Positions 1 to 6,192 of a stretch of 7,645 nt of DNA are shown here, one piece after another. Position numbers and translations under genes: made by a program. Within the stretch, counting starts at the first letter, position 1. Each line of letters starts with the position of its first letter. Below the pieces are notes generated by a model. It was not told the origin of the DNA. It saw only the letters and a program-made list of their open reading frames with translations, and searched no databases. The stretch comes from Methanomicrobiales archaeon (GTDB lineage: Archaea > Halobacteriota > Methanomicrobia > Methanomicrobiales > Methanospirillaceae): NCBI GenBank assembly GCA_012798365.1, contig JAAZNH010000116.1:1-7645 (forward strand), in the 5' to 3' direction.

Positions 1-65
1 GCCGTCATCCCCGGGTGAGCAGGGCATGCCCCGGGTATTGCTGGCGCGGGTGGCGGCAAGGCCGG

Positions 66-1829
66 TTATGCTGCCCGGAGGACTTCGAGAAATGCCGGCC
101 CGTACCGGGTCAGTTTGTAGGGGCCGACGCCGGAGATTGTGGCAAGGCCGGCCCGGTCAAGCGGTCGTATGGCTGCCATCTCCTTCAGGCATTTATCCGG
201 GAAGATCATGTATGGCAGGACACTGTATTTTCCCGCCAGTTCTTTTCGCAGGCCTTTGAGTTTTTCAAACAGGACCGCATCTGCAGTGTCCTGTACGGGT
301 GCTGCTCCCGGGGCTGCGGGTCCAGGCACAGGAGCCGGCAGCATCACGGTTACCCGGCCTGCAAGGAGTTCCCTTCCCCGGGCAGTCAGCCCAATTACCG
401 GGTACTGGTCGCCAGTCCGTTCAAGAAATCCCTGCCGGACAAGTTCGGCAATCCAGGAGCGGTACTGTGTCCGGCTGTACTGTTTTCCTTTCCCGTACAC
501 GGAGAGGAGGTCAAACCCGTTTCCAGTGATTTTTGTTCCTTTCGATCCCCTGAGGACATCACTGATAAGGTCCGAGCCGAACCGGCCCGACAGGGCGAGG
601 ATGCACCGGGCAATCAGGCAGGCAGCTTCCGTGCAGTCTGCCATGCCGACCGGGTTTTCACAGGTGTCGCAGGATCCACAGGTGTCGTGCGGGTATGCTT
701 CGCCAAAGTACCGCAGGATCTGCCTGCGGCGGCAGGAGGTTGTCTCGCAGAAATCGGTCATTGCCTGCAACTTTGCAAGCGCGATCCGGAGTGCAGAACC
801 CCCCGGGGAATCATGGGCCGCCAGTGAACGCAGGCGGGCGGCATCACTCTTGCTGAACAGCAGGATGCATTCACCGGACAGTCCGTCGCGGCCGGCCCTT
901 CCGGTCTCCTGGTAATAGGCTTCAAGGCTGCGGGGCAGGGTGTGGTGGATCACAAAACGCACATCCGGCTTATCGATTCCCATCCCGAAGGCAACGGTGG
1001 CACAGATCACCTGCACGGTTCCTTTCAGGAAAGAATCCTGTACGGATTCCAGTGCCTGCCGCGAAAGCCCCGCATGGTATGCGAGCGCAGAGAAGCCCCG
1101 TTTCTGCAGATCCCGAGCAATCTCTTCGGTATCATTGCGACTCAGGCAGTAAATGATTCCCTGGCCGGTGCGGTGCTGCCCGAGATAGTGCGCAATGAAG
1201 ACGAGCGGGTTTTTCTTTTCCCTCACACAATAGCGGAGATTTTTCCGGTCAAAACTCCCGACAAATTCTCTGGGGCGCTTGAGGTCCAGCTGCTGGATGA
1301 TATCCTTGCGGACATCCGGGGTTGCGGTAGCCGTGAGGGCGATGACCGTCACCTGCGGAAAACTCCTGCGCAACGTGATGAGCTGCCGGTATTCCGGCCG
1401 GAAATTATGGCCCCAGGCCGAGATGCAGTGCGCTTCATCGATGGCGATAAGCCGTAGGGGGGTTTTTTTGAGGCAGGCAAGAAACGCCGGCTGGACGGAT
1501 CGCTCTGGTGATACAAAGAGAATCCGCAGTGTCCCGTCAATCAGCCCGTTCCTGATTCCCGCCAGATCCCCGGCATCCTGCGCACTGGTCCATGCAGCAG
1601 CAGGAATGCCCCGGTGATTCAGGTCATCCACCTGGTCTTTCATCAGCGCGATGAGCGGGGAGATGACGAGCGTGAGGCCGCCGTGACAGAGAGCAGGAAG
1701 CTGGTAGCAGAGCGATTTTCCGCTTCCCGTTGCAAGGATGGCAAGGGTATCGCTGCCGGAAAGGACTGACCGGATGATCTCCTGCTGGAGAGGGCGAAAA
1801 GCCGAATACCCCCAGTGTTTCTCCAACAA
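66..1829 (-). CDS. recQ: RecQ-family ATP-dependent DNA helicase, complete
   Basis: This is a 3'-5' superfamily 2 DNA helicase that unwinds forked and recombination intermediates. From the TTG start it has 587 residues with the full RecQ layout. The helicase core shows motif 0 (FRPLQ, 11-15), Walker A (ATGSGKS, 33-39), the DEAH box (131-134), the TATAT motif (166-170) and motif VI (QETGRAGRDG, 307-316). The RecQ zinc site is Cys366, Cys384, Cys387 and Cys390. An RQC winged-helix region (about 400-495) is followed by a Pro/Ala-rich linker (498-512) and a C-terminal HRDC domain (about 518-585). Nothing is missing compared with E. coli RecQ, although archaeal genomes carry this family unevenly. 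The start is uncertain. No ATG fits, TTG at 1829 has a poor ribosome-binding site, and the frame stays open upstream, where an ATA codon at 1847-1845 sits 5 nt after AGGGGGAG and would add the family-like residues before LLEKHWGY. The gene appears to have its own promoter near 1895. Family is certain from the motifs; the exact N-terminus is not. Confidence 0.96.
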   Translation of the reverse strand: MLEKHWGYSAFRPLQQEIIRSVLSGSDTLAILATGSGKSLCYQLPALCHGGLTLVISPLIALMKDQVDDLNHRGIPAAAWTSAQDAGDLAGIRNGLIDGTLRILFVSPERSVQPAFLACLKKTPLRLIAIDEAHCISAWGHNFRPEYRQLITLRRSFPQVTVIALTATATPDVRKDIIQQLDLKRPREFVGSFDRKNLRYCVREKKNPLVFIAHYLGQHRTGQGIIYCLSRNDTEEIARDLQKRGFSALAYHAGLSRQALESVQDSFLKGTVQVICATVAFGMGIDKPDVRFVIHHTLPRSLEAYYQETGRAGRDGLSGECILLFSKSDAARLRSLAAHDSPGGSALRIALAKLQAMTDFCETTSCRRRQILRYFGEAYPHDTCGSCDTCENPVGMADCTEAACLIARCILALSGRFGSDLISDVLRGSKGTKITGNGFDLLSVYGKGKQYSRTQYRSWIAELVRQGFLERTGDQYPVIGLTARGRELLAGRVTVMLPAPVPGPAAPGAAPVQDTADAVLFEKLKGLRKELAGKYSVLPYMIFPDKCLKEMAAIRPLDRAGLATISGVGPYKLTRYGPAFLEVLRAA

Positions 1830-1852
1830 TTCCGTTACGGCAGTTATTGACG

Positions 1853-1860
1853 CTCCCCCT
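1853..1860 (-). promoter_or_regulatory. Strong Shine-Dalgarno upstream of recQ that disagrees with the TTG start
   Basis: On the minus strand AGGGGGAG spans 1860-1853. It lies 24 nt before the TTG at 1829, too far for that codon, but 5 nt before an in-frame ATA at 1847-1845. The reading frame between them has no stop. The site therefore either marks a rare ATA start or is a chance purine run in the leader. Confidence 0.4.
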
Positions 1861-1891
1861 CGTTTGTCTACCTGAACCTTCGAAAGATCCC

Positions 1892-1899
1892 TATAAAAA
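1892..1899 (-). promoter_or_regulatory. TATA box, probably the recQ promoter
   Basis: The minus strand reads TTTTTATA here, close to the archaeal TATA consensus. Transcription about 27 nt downstream would start near 1868 and give recQ a leader of some 20-40 nt. The plus strand reads TATAAAAA with a GAAAG run upstream (1882-1886) that could act as a BRE, so the element could also fire rightward. The adjoining T-rich minus-strand run (to about 1908) might also help terminate transcripts arriving from the CDGSH gene. The rest of 1830-2025 shows no convincing gene. Confidence 0.5.
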
Positions 1900-2025
1900 G
1901 GGAAAAGAGCGGGGGATGAAAGTGAACCGGCAGACTATGGGGCAGGTTTGGTTACCCGTTCAGCAGCAATCCCTGGTTCCGTGATGTCGGATTAGAACGG
2001 TTTCCCCGAACCCAGATTTAGCAGC

Positions 2026-2238
2026 TTATGGCTTTTTCACGCCCTGTATCTCTGATCCCGGTGCTTCAAATTTTGCTGCAAGGTGGGACCCGTCGCAGAG
2101 CGGTTTGTTTTTCGAATGGCCGCACCGGCAGAGATAACACGGGGATTTGAGGGCTTTTTCCCCATTGTCCGTCTTCAGGGTCAGCGTCTCATCTGTCTCA
2201 AGCATGTTTGGGCCGTTTGGCACTGACTTGATCTTCAT
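2026..2238 (-). CDS. CDGSH-type [2Fe-2S] iron-sulfur domain protein
   Basis: This 70-residue protein carries one CDGSH (mitoNEET-like) domain. The signature C-x-C-x2-S-x3-P-x-C-D-G-S-H is visible at 37-52, giving the expected 3-Cys/1-His cluster ligands Cys37, Cys39, Cys48 and His52. An additional Cys34 lies just before the motif. The N-terminus (MKIKSVPNGP) matches the usual opening of short prokaryotic CDGSH proteins, and the ATG is preceded by a modest AAGGGAT ribosome-binding site. There is no membrane segment, so it should be soluble and cytoplasmic, unlike the anchored mitochondrial members. Family members carry redox-labile clusters and are proposed to serve in electron or cluster transfer; the substrate here cannot be read from the sequence. 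The gene is divergent from nfo across 165 bp. It lies upstream of recQ on the same strand, but a 196-bp gap with its own TATA box separates them, so it is probably monocistronic. Confidence 0.93.
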   Translation of the reverse strand: MKIKSVPNGPNMLETDETLTLKTDNGEKALKSPCYLCRCGHSKNKPLCDGSHLAAKFEAPGSEIQGVKKP

Positions 2239-2403
2239 GCTATCCCTTCTTATCCCGGCTCGTTATGAGGATTTTGGTCGCCAGTCAGACTGTGAGCAAG
2301 TTATCGTGGCTGGTATGGTCGGAAAAGTGCCGTATCCATAATCTCCTAATAGATCCGGCGCCTCCATTGTATCTGGAGATCAACATCATCCAGAGGAAAA
2401 AAT
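2239..2403. promoter_or_regulatory. Divergent control region between the CDGSH gene and nfo
   Basis: These 165 bp separate two outward-facing start codons, so both promoters should lie here. For nfo, the AT-rich CATAAT (2337-2342) and CTAATAG (2346-2352) are candidate TATA elements at sensible distances. AGAGGA at 2392-2397 is the nfo ribosome-binding site, with a 6-nt spacer. A short perfect inverted repeat, CTCCA at 2362-2366 and TGGAG at 2374-2378 with a 7-nt loop, lies in the predicted nfo leader or start-site region. For the CDGSH gene only a weak AT-rich patch (about 2265-2276) is visible. I see no open frame with coding character in this interval. The promoter positions are inference from consensus only. 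Confidence 0.4.
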
Positions 2404-3243
2404 ATGGTAAAAGTCGGGGTTCATGTTTCCATTGCCGGCTCCCTTGACCTTGCGGTTGACCGGGCGAAAGATGCAGGGTGCGATGTATTCCAGATGTTCT
2501 CGCGCAACCCCCGGGGCTGGGCATACCCTCCCCTGGCAGAGGAATTATGCACAACCTTTCGCTCAAAGGTTGTGACTACCGGGATCCTGCCTGTTGATCA
2601 TATGCCCTACCTGCCCAACCTCGCCTCGCCCAAGCCGGAGATTTACGAAAAGTCGGTAGCAACCCTGACTGCGGAACTGGATCGATGCGGGAGCCTGGAT
2701 ATACCGTATCTTGTCACCCACCTTGGTCATCACCTCGGTGACGGGATTGCGGGCGGAAGAGCCCGGGTCATCAGGGCCATCAATACGGCATTAGCCGGTT
2801 CCGGTTCCACAACCATGCTTCTTCTTGAGAATACTGCCGGTGAGAAGAACAGTGTGGGAAGCAGTTTTGAGCATATTGCAGCCATCATGGACGGCCTTTC
2901 AGACCGGAAACGGATCGGCGTCTGCTTCGATACCTGCCATGCCTTTGCCGCAGGCTACGAGCTCCGTACAAAGGATGGGCTCCAGGAAACCCTTGGCCAG
3001 TTTGACGACCTGATCGGCCTTGAAACCTTAAAAGTCATTCATCTTAATGATACCAAAGGCGAGAAGGGAAGCGGTCTTGACCGGCATGAACATATCGGTC
3101 TTGGCGGAATCGGGACAGATGGATTTTACCAGATTCTTCACCATGATACGATTGCCCGTCTCCCGCTTATCTGCGAGACACCGGTCGATGAGAGGAGGGA
3201 TGACCGGGGTAACATTGCAGCGGTCCGGGAATTATCCCGCTGA
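2404..3243 (+). CDS. nfo: Endonuclease IV (AP endonuclease)
   Basis: This enzyme cleaves the phosphodiester bond 5' of abasic sites and removes blocked 3' ends in base-excision repair. The protein has 279 residues (E. coli Nfo has 285) and one TIM-barrel AP-endonuclease-2 domain from end to end. The metal ligands of the tri-zinc centre can all be placed by alignment with E. coli Nfo: His66, His106, Glu142, Asp176, His179, His213, Asp226, His228 and Glu258. The family signatures ENTAGE (142-147), FDTCHAFAAGY (175-185) and HLNDTKG (213-219) are intact. The N-terminus (MVKVGVHVSIAGSL) is the normal family opening, which with the upstream AGAGGA supports the ATG. A T-tract starts 10 nt after the stop codon, so the gene is probably transcribed alone. 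It should be an active cytoplasmic repair enzyme. Confidence 0.97.
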   Translation: MVKVGVHVSIAGSLDLAVDRAKDAGCDVFQMFSRNPRGWAYPPLAEELCTTFRSKVVTTGILPVDHMPYLPNLASPKPEIYEKSVATLTAELDRCGSLDIPYLVTHLGHHLGDGIAGGRARVIRAINTALAGSGSTTMLLLENTAGEKNSVGSSFEHIAAIMDGLSDRKRIGVCFDTCHAFAAGYELRTKDGLQETLGQFDDLIGLETLKVIHLNDTKGEKGSGLDRHEHIGLGGIGTDGFYQILHHDTIARLPLICETPVDERRDDRGNIAAVRELSR

Positions 3244-3251
3244 CCGCGATA

Positions 3252-3265
3252 CCTTTTTTTCTTTT
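3252..3265 (+). terminator. T-tract terminator after nfo
   Basis: Seven T, one C and four T follow the nfo stop codon by about 10 nt. Archaeal RNA polymerase terminates on such U-rich runs without needing a hairpin. No strong stem precedes it. The next gene starts only 22 nt later, so it needs either read-through or a promoter inside the 3' end of nfo; no clear TATA box was seen there. Confidence 0.6.
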
Positions 3266-3287
3266 CAGCAATGATGCTCATACAACC

Positions 3288-4343
3288 ATGGCGGGAAGAG
3301 TATGTCCGAACTGTGGAGCCGCCCTTGAGTTCTCCGGCCAGAAATTCTGTTCAGCCTGCGGGACCCAGGTCCCGGATGCCCCCCAACCCCTGGCCGGGTC
3401 CTCACCAGTTGGCGGCGCGGGATTTCCGGTTGTGGCACTGGCAGTTATTGCCCTCGTGGTTCTGGGTGCCGGGGCATTTGTTCTTCTCCCGTACGTAATG
3501 CCGGGGCATGGTGCGTCATCTGCGGGCGACGGATCCAGTCCGGATACCCAGGGACTCCGACCCACTCCCGTGATGACGGACCTGCCCGGGGTGACAACCA
3601 TTCCCGCTACCACAACGATAGAGTCTGCCCAAAAAACAACGACCATAACAACAACCATTCACCCAACAACCACGGCAACAACAGCACCAGCCACGACAAC
3701 CCCGTCACCCCCCGCGACAGCTACCCAGACACCCGTGACCACGACCACAATCCCCACTCCGGAACCAACCCCTGAACCAACCTCGGTGATAACACTTTCT
3801 GAAACGCAGGTTCCGCCGCAGCCCCCGTCATCGTCGTATACGAGCAGCACACCGGGCGCACCCTACATCGATCCGTTTGCCCTTGAATCCCGGATCCATC
3901 AGCTGATCAATGTCCAGCGGGAGCAGAATGGCCGCGCCGCGCTTTCGCAGGATCCGTTCCTTGCTGATATTGCAAGAGGACACAGCTGGGACATGGTCCA
4001 GCGGAACTTCTTTGAGCACATGAATCCCGACGGGAAACTGGCCCGGGACCGGGGCGTTGATGCCGGCTATCCCTGTACACGCGTGGTGAAAGGCGGCTCA
4101 TACAACGGGATCTCGGAAAATATCATGCGTGGATACCGGGCGGATGCAACCCTTACGGATCAGTATGGCAATGTAACCTATGAGTGGCGGACTCTTGATC
4201 AGTTCGCCCAGATTGCCGTCGACGGCTGGATGGCAAGCCCGGGCCACCGGGAAAATATCCTCACAGCCCGGTTTGAACTTGAGGGAATCGGGGTTGCCTT
4301 CGGCCCCGACGATACAATCTACGTTACCCAGAATTTCTGCTAA
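3288..4343 (+). CDS. Membrane-anchored zinc-ribbon and CAP/SCP (YkwD-like) domain protein
   Basis: This 351-residue protein has four parts. An N-terminal zinc ribbon uses Cys6-x2-Cys9 and Cys21-x2-Cys24. One hydrophobic helix spans about 46-70. A Thr/Pro-rich, low-complexity stalk covers about 92-190. A C-terminal CAP domain (about 197-351) has the bacterial/archaeal YkwD-type landmarks: LINVQREQNG (206-215), a HSWDM helix (232-236), FFEHMNPDGK (241-250), SEN (276-278), WMASPGHRENIL (314-325) and the final strand YVTQNF. His244, Glu277 and His320 are the likely conserved cavity residues. The predicted topology is ribbon in the cytoplasm, helix in the membrane and stalk plus CAP outside; the stalk is a likely O-glycosylation target. 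The role of archaeal CAP domains is unknown. The start is set by the ribbon (MAGRVCPNCG), although its ribosome-binding site is weak. Two cysteines (263 and 351) could form a disulfide in the outer domain. Confidence 0.92.
   Translation: MAGRVCPNCGAALEFSGQKFCSACGTQVPDAPQPLAGSSPVGGAGFPVVALAVIALVVLGAGAFVLLPYVMPGHGASSAGDGSSPDTQGLRPTPVMTDLPGVTTIPATTTIESAQKTTTITTTIHPTTTATTAPATTTPSPPATATQTPVTTTTIPTPEPTPEPTSVITLSETQVPPQPPSSSYTSSTPGAPYIDPFALESRIHQLINVQREQNGRAALSQDPFLADIARGHSWDMVQRNFFEHMNPDGKLARDRGVDAGYPCTRVVKGGSYNGISENIMRGYRADATLTDQYGNVTYEWRTLDQFAQIAVDGWMASPGHRENILTARFELEGIGVAFGPDDTIYVTQNFC
3594..3848 (+). repeat. Low-complexity Thr/Pro-coding stretch (stalk)
   Basis: This segment is dominated by ACA, ACC and ACG codons with interspersed CCx codons. 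It encodes long Thr runs and PTPEPTPEPT-like repeats (residues about 103-187 of the CAP protein). The DNA is imperfectly repetitive (many ACAAC and ACCAC units) and strongly C/A-biased on the plus strand, so length variation between strains is plausible. Confidence 0.75.
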
Positions 4344-4344
4344 C

Positions 4345-4354
4345 GAAAAAAGGG
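4345..4354 (-). terminator. T-tract terminator of the WD40/Hsp70-like/DUF2997 operon
   Basis: On the minus strand CCC followed by six T begins 3 nt past the DUF2997 stop codon. It fits intrinsic termination by archaeal RNA polymerase. It sits entirely in the 13-bp gap between two convergent stop codons. No matching T-run is seen on the plus strand just after the CAP gene, so CAP transcripts may run into the operon as antisense RNA. Confidence 0.5.
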
Positions 4355-4356
4355 AT

Positions 4357-4560
4357 TCAGCGAAGATCCTGCTGCTGTGTTGAACTGACCGTTTCCGGCT
4401 GCTCATAATATTCCCCCGTGTATTCACGCCCGGTAACGCTCCCTAACGCACCTTCAAGGTTTTTGCTGAGGGCAAGGCATCCATCGCCCTTTACCCCTTT
4501 GACTGCAACCTGTACATTTCCTGTCTTGTCGATGATGATCTCCATTTCCTGCATTTCCAT
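4357..4560 (-). CDS. DUF2997 family small protein
   Basis: This 67-residue protein matches the DUF2997 pattern as I know it. It has an N-terminal beta strand and turn (MEIIIDKTGNVQVAVKG, 6-22), the KG-x-KG-x-x-C segment with Cys28, a short helix (LSKNLEGALG, 31-40) and a GEYYE motif (49-53). The last 14 residues are polar and probably disordered. The function of the family is unknown; members are often encoded beside DUF1257 proteins, ferredoxins or AAA-type ATPases. No DUF1257 gene lies in this window. The start is supported by an excellent GGAGTGA ribosome-binding site (4573-4567) with a 6-nt spacer, lying across the stop codon region of the Hsp70-like gene. It is the last gene of the operon, 15 nt after its neighbour, so it is presumably co-expressed with it. 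Confidence 0.85.
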   Translation of the reverse strand: MEMQEMEIIIDKTGNVQVAVKGVKGDGCLALSKNLEGALGSVTGREYTGEYYEQPETVSSTQQQDLR

Positions 4561-4575
4561 ATTCTTTCACTCCTG

Positions 4576-6192
4576 TCAGTTCATCCGGTAGACCGGTACA
4601 TTCAGTTTCACCAGTTTCCCGGTGATGAGATCGCGTGCCGAGAGGCAGAGATTGCGTCCCTCATCAATGGTGAAGGTGCACTCAAACCGGGGCTCGTCTT
4701 TCCGTGCTGGCGGGGTTGCAACGAGAAGCGTTGGTGATCGCTCATTGACAAAGACCGCCTGTTTTTTACTATCCGCATCCTTCCCGGGGCCGGCAAGCCT
4801 CACCCCGCCCCCATGATCCGTAACGAATTCAATATCCACACCATTCTCCTCACTCCCGACTTCGTACAACGGGATCCCCAGATGGGTCTGGCCATCATAT
4901 GCCGCGCTGATGACAACCCGTGCAACCTGCCCGGCGCTCGGATAGGGAGTTCCCCCGTGAACAAGGTACCGGTACTGGTGTTCCCGCGAAGATTCGTTCC
5001 AGTACCGGAGGGCATAGGACCGGGTAATCCGGTCCTGCTGATACCCTTTTGTTTCATGGCAGGCCGCTCCGCGGGCAACCGCATCCACAACGTGATCGTC
5101 ATACTGGCGGGCCCCGGGGAACCGGGCCCGTATGATTTCCTGCACCCGTGGTATGGCACATCCCTCTCCCAACAGAATTACGTGCCTGATATCTCCGGGT
5201 ACCGCCCCGTGGATACGAATTGCAGAGAGGGCCCGGTCAAGGCAATCATGAATACAATTTGCAGTGTCATGCTCCTCGAGGATGCGATGGAGATCATCCG
5301 GTGTGAACACTGCACTAAAGGTTTTTTTCGAGAGTGGATCGCACAGCCGGATTTCCTGCACGGGTAGTCCGGGTGCATGTTCCCGAAGAAGTGCCGCCAA
5401 GGTGCGGATCTGCGGCATCAGCCGGATGGCCCGGGGATCGCTTTCCATGAGGCGGAAGGCATGCAGGAGGTCACGGGCAATCCATCCATCAACCGCACTG
5501 CAGCTGCAGGATCCCTGTGCTTGTGCGAGGATCCGCTGACCTCCGCCATCATGGGGTGGACCGGCCAGTACTGAAACCTCAAGTTCCGCTTCTGAGAATG
5601 TGACCATGAGAACCGGCTCATCATCCCCGGGCAGGCAACCATACCCGGCAAGTGCAGCAGCAGGTTCCCGGATGGTTGACGTGGAGCGGGCACCGGCAGA
5701 AGCGGCAATCCGTCTCAGCAGGTCCTCGTATTCCCCGGGGGTATCCGGAGGAACGGAAAATACCAGTTCGGCTTCCGGGTATACCTGGAGTGCCCGAACG
5801 AGGAGCGGGAGCAGGAAATCTGCTGTAGCGACTTCGTACCTGACCAGGTGGCCATCACCGGCCGGTATCAGGACCGGGCTTCTCCCGCAAAGGTATCGCC
5901 TGAACCAGCGGGCGGTTGCGGGACTATCCGGGGTACCGCTGGCAAGAACTTCGTTCCCCAGCCGCAATTGCCGGCCCTGGTGATATTCGATAACCGACGG
6001 TATGATGTGCACCGGCGCCTCTTTGGAAGGTGCAGGAAATTCCCGCGATACTCCCGGGAACGCGATTGTTGTGGGCATTGCTCCGTTTTCCGATACTGCG
6101 ATAACCGTTGCCGTGACGCCGAAATCTACCCCCAGCCGTATCCGGCCCGGGCGTTCTTTTGTCCTGCCCGCGTCATGGTGTATCGCGCTCAT
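4576..6192 (-). CDS. Divergent Hsp70-like protein with degenerate nucleotide site
   Basis: This 538-residue protein follows the Hsp70/actin fold. Phosphate-1 (GVDFGVTATVIAV, 21-33) keeps the Asp; IPSVIEY (64-70) and the SVPPD...REPAAALAGYG segment (146-185) align with DnaK, including Glu176 for DnaK Glu171. The adenosine motif is LLGEGCAIPRV (340-350), followed by DAVARGAA (370-377). Phosphate-2 (DLGGGT in DnaK) is replaced by TFSEAE at 198-203, so Asp194, the glycines and Thr199 have no equivalents; Asp201 aligns with Glu205 and Lys70 with Arg99. The hydrophobic interdomain linker is also not recognisable. Residues about 390-538 resemble the beta-type substrate-binding domain, with a family-like end (FTIDEGRNLCLSARDLITGK, 507-526), but there is no helical lid. 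It is therefore probably not an ordinary ATP-cycling chaperone. The ATG overlaps the WD40 stop codon (ATGA) and follows AGGTGG (6202-6197), supporting translational coupling. Assignment to the superfamily is firm; its activity is unknown. Confidence 0.88.
   Translation of the reverse strand: MSAIHHDAGRTKERPGRIRLGVDFGVTATVIAVSENGAMPTTIAFPGVSREFPAPSKEAPVHIIPSVIEYHQGRQLRLGNEVLASGTPDSPATARWFRRYLCGRSPVLIPAGDGHLVRYEVATADFLLPLLVRALQVYPEAELVFSVPPDTPGEYEDLLRRIAASAGARSTSTIREPAAALAGYGCLPGDDEPVLMVTFSEAELEVSVLAGPPHDGGGQRILAQAQGSCSCSAVDGWIARDLLHAFRLMESDPRAIRLMPQIRTLAALLREHAPGLPVQEIRLCDPLSKKTFSAVFTPDDLHRILEEHDTANCIHDCLDRALSAIRIHGAVPGDIRHVILLGEGCAIPRVQEIIRARFPGARQYDDHVVDAVARGAACHETKGYQQDRITRSYALRYWNESSREHQYRYLVHGGTPYPSAGQVARVVISAAYDGQTHLGIPLYEVGSEENGVDIEFVTDHGGGVRLAGPGKDADSKKQAVFVNERSPTLLVATPPARKDEPRFECTFTIDEGRNLCLSARDLITGKLVKLNVPVYRMN

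Noticed and set aside
1..65. Possible start of another minus-strand gene at ATG 27-25, and a repeated CCCCGGGT at 9-16 and 29-36
   Set aside because: Only nine codons are visible before the edge, no ribosome-binding site precedes the ATG, and CCCGGG is frequent throughout this GC-rich window, so neither can be supported.
15..827. Long open frames on the plus strand opposite recQ (15-827 and 139-915)
   Set aside because: They lie antisense to a gene with unbroken helicase, RQC and HRDC motifs. Their translations are Cys/Arg/Pro/Ser-rich without any recognisable domain, typical of GC-rich antisense shadows.
2285..2566. Minus-strand open frame of 93 codons spanning the nfo promoter and 5' end
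   Set aside because: It overlaps the conserved N-terminus of nfo, has no ribosome-binding site or recognisable domain, and would cross the divergent control region.
3594..3848. The ACAAC-rich stretch as a CRISPR or intergenic tandem repeat
   Set aside because: Units are irregular, there are no spacers, and the stretch is an uninterrupted coding segment between the membrane helix and the CAP domain.
3659..3850. Val/Gly-rich minus-strand frames opposite the Thr-rich stalk (also 3278-3658)
   Set aside because: They are the reverse complement of ACN codon runs; the composition is an artefact of the low-complexity stalk.
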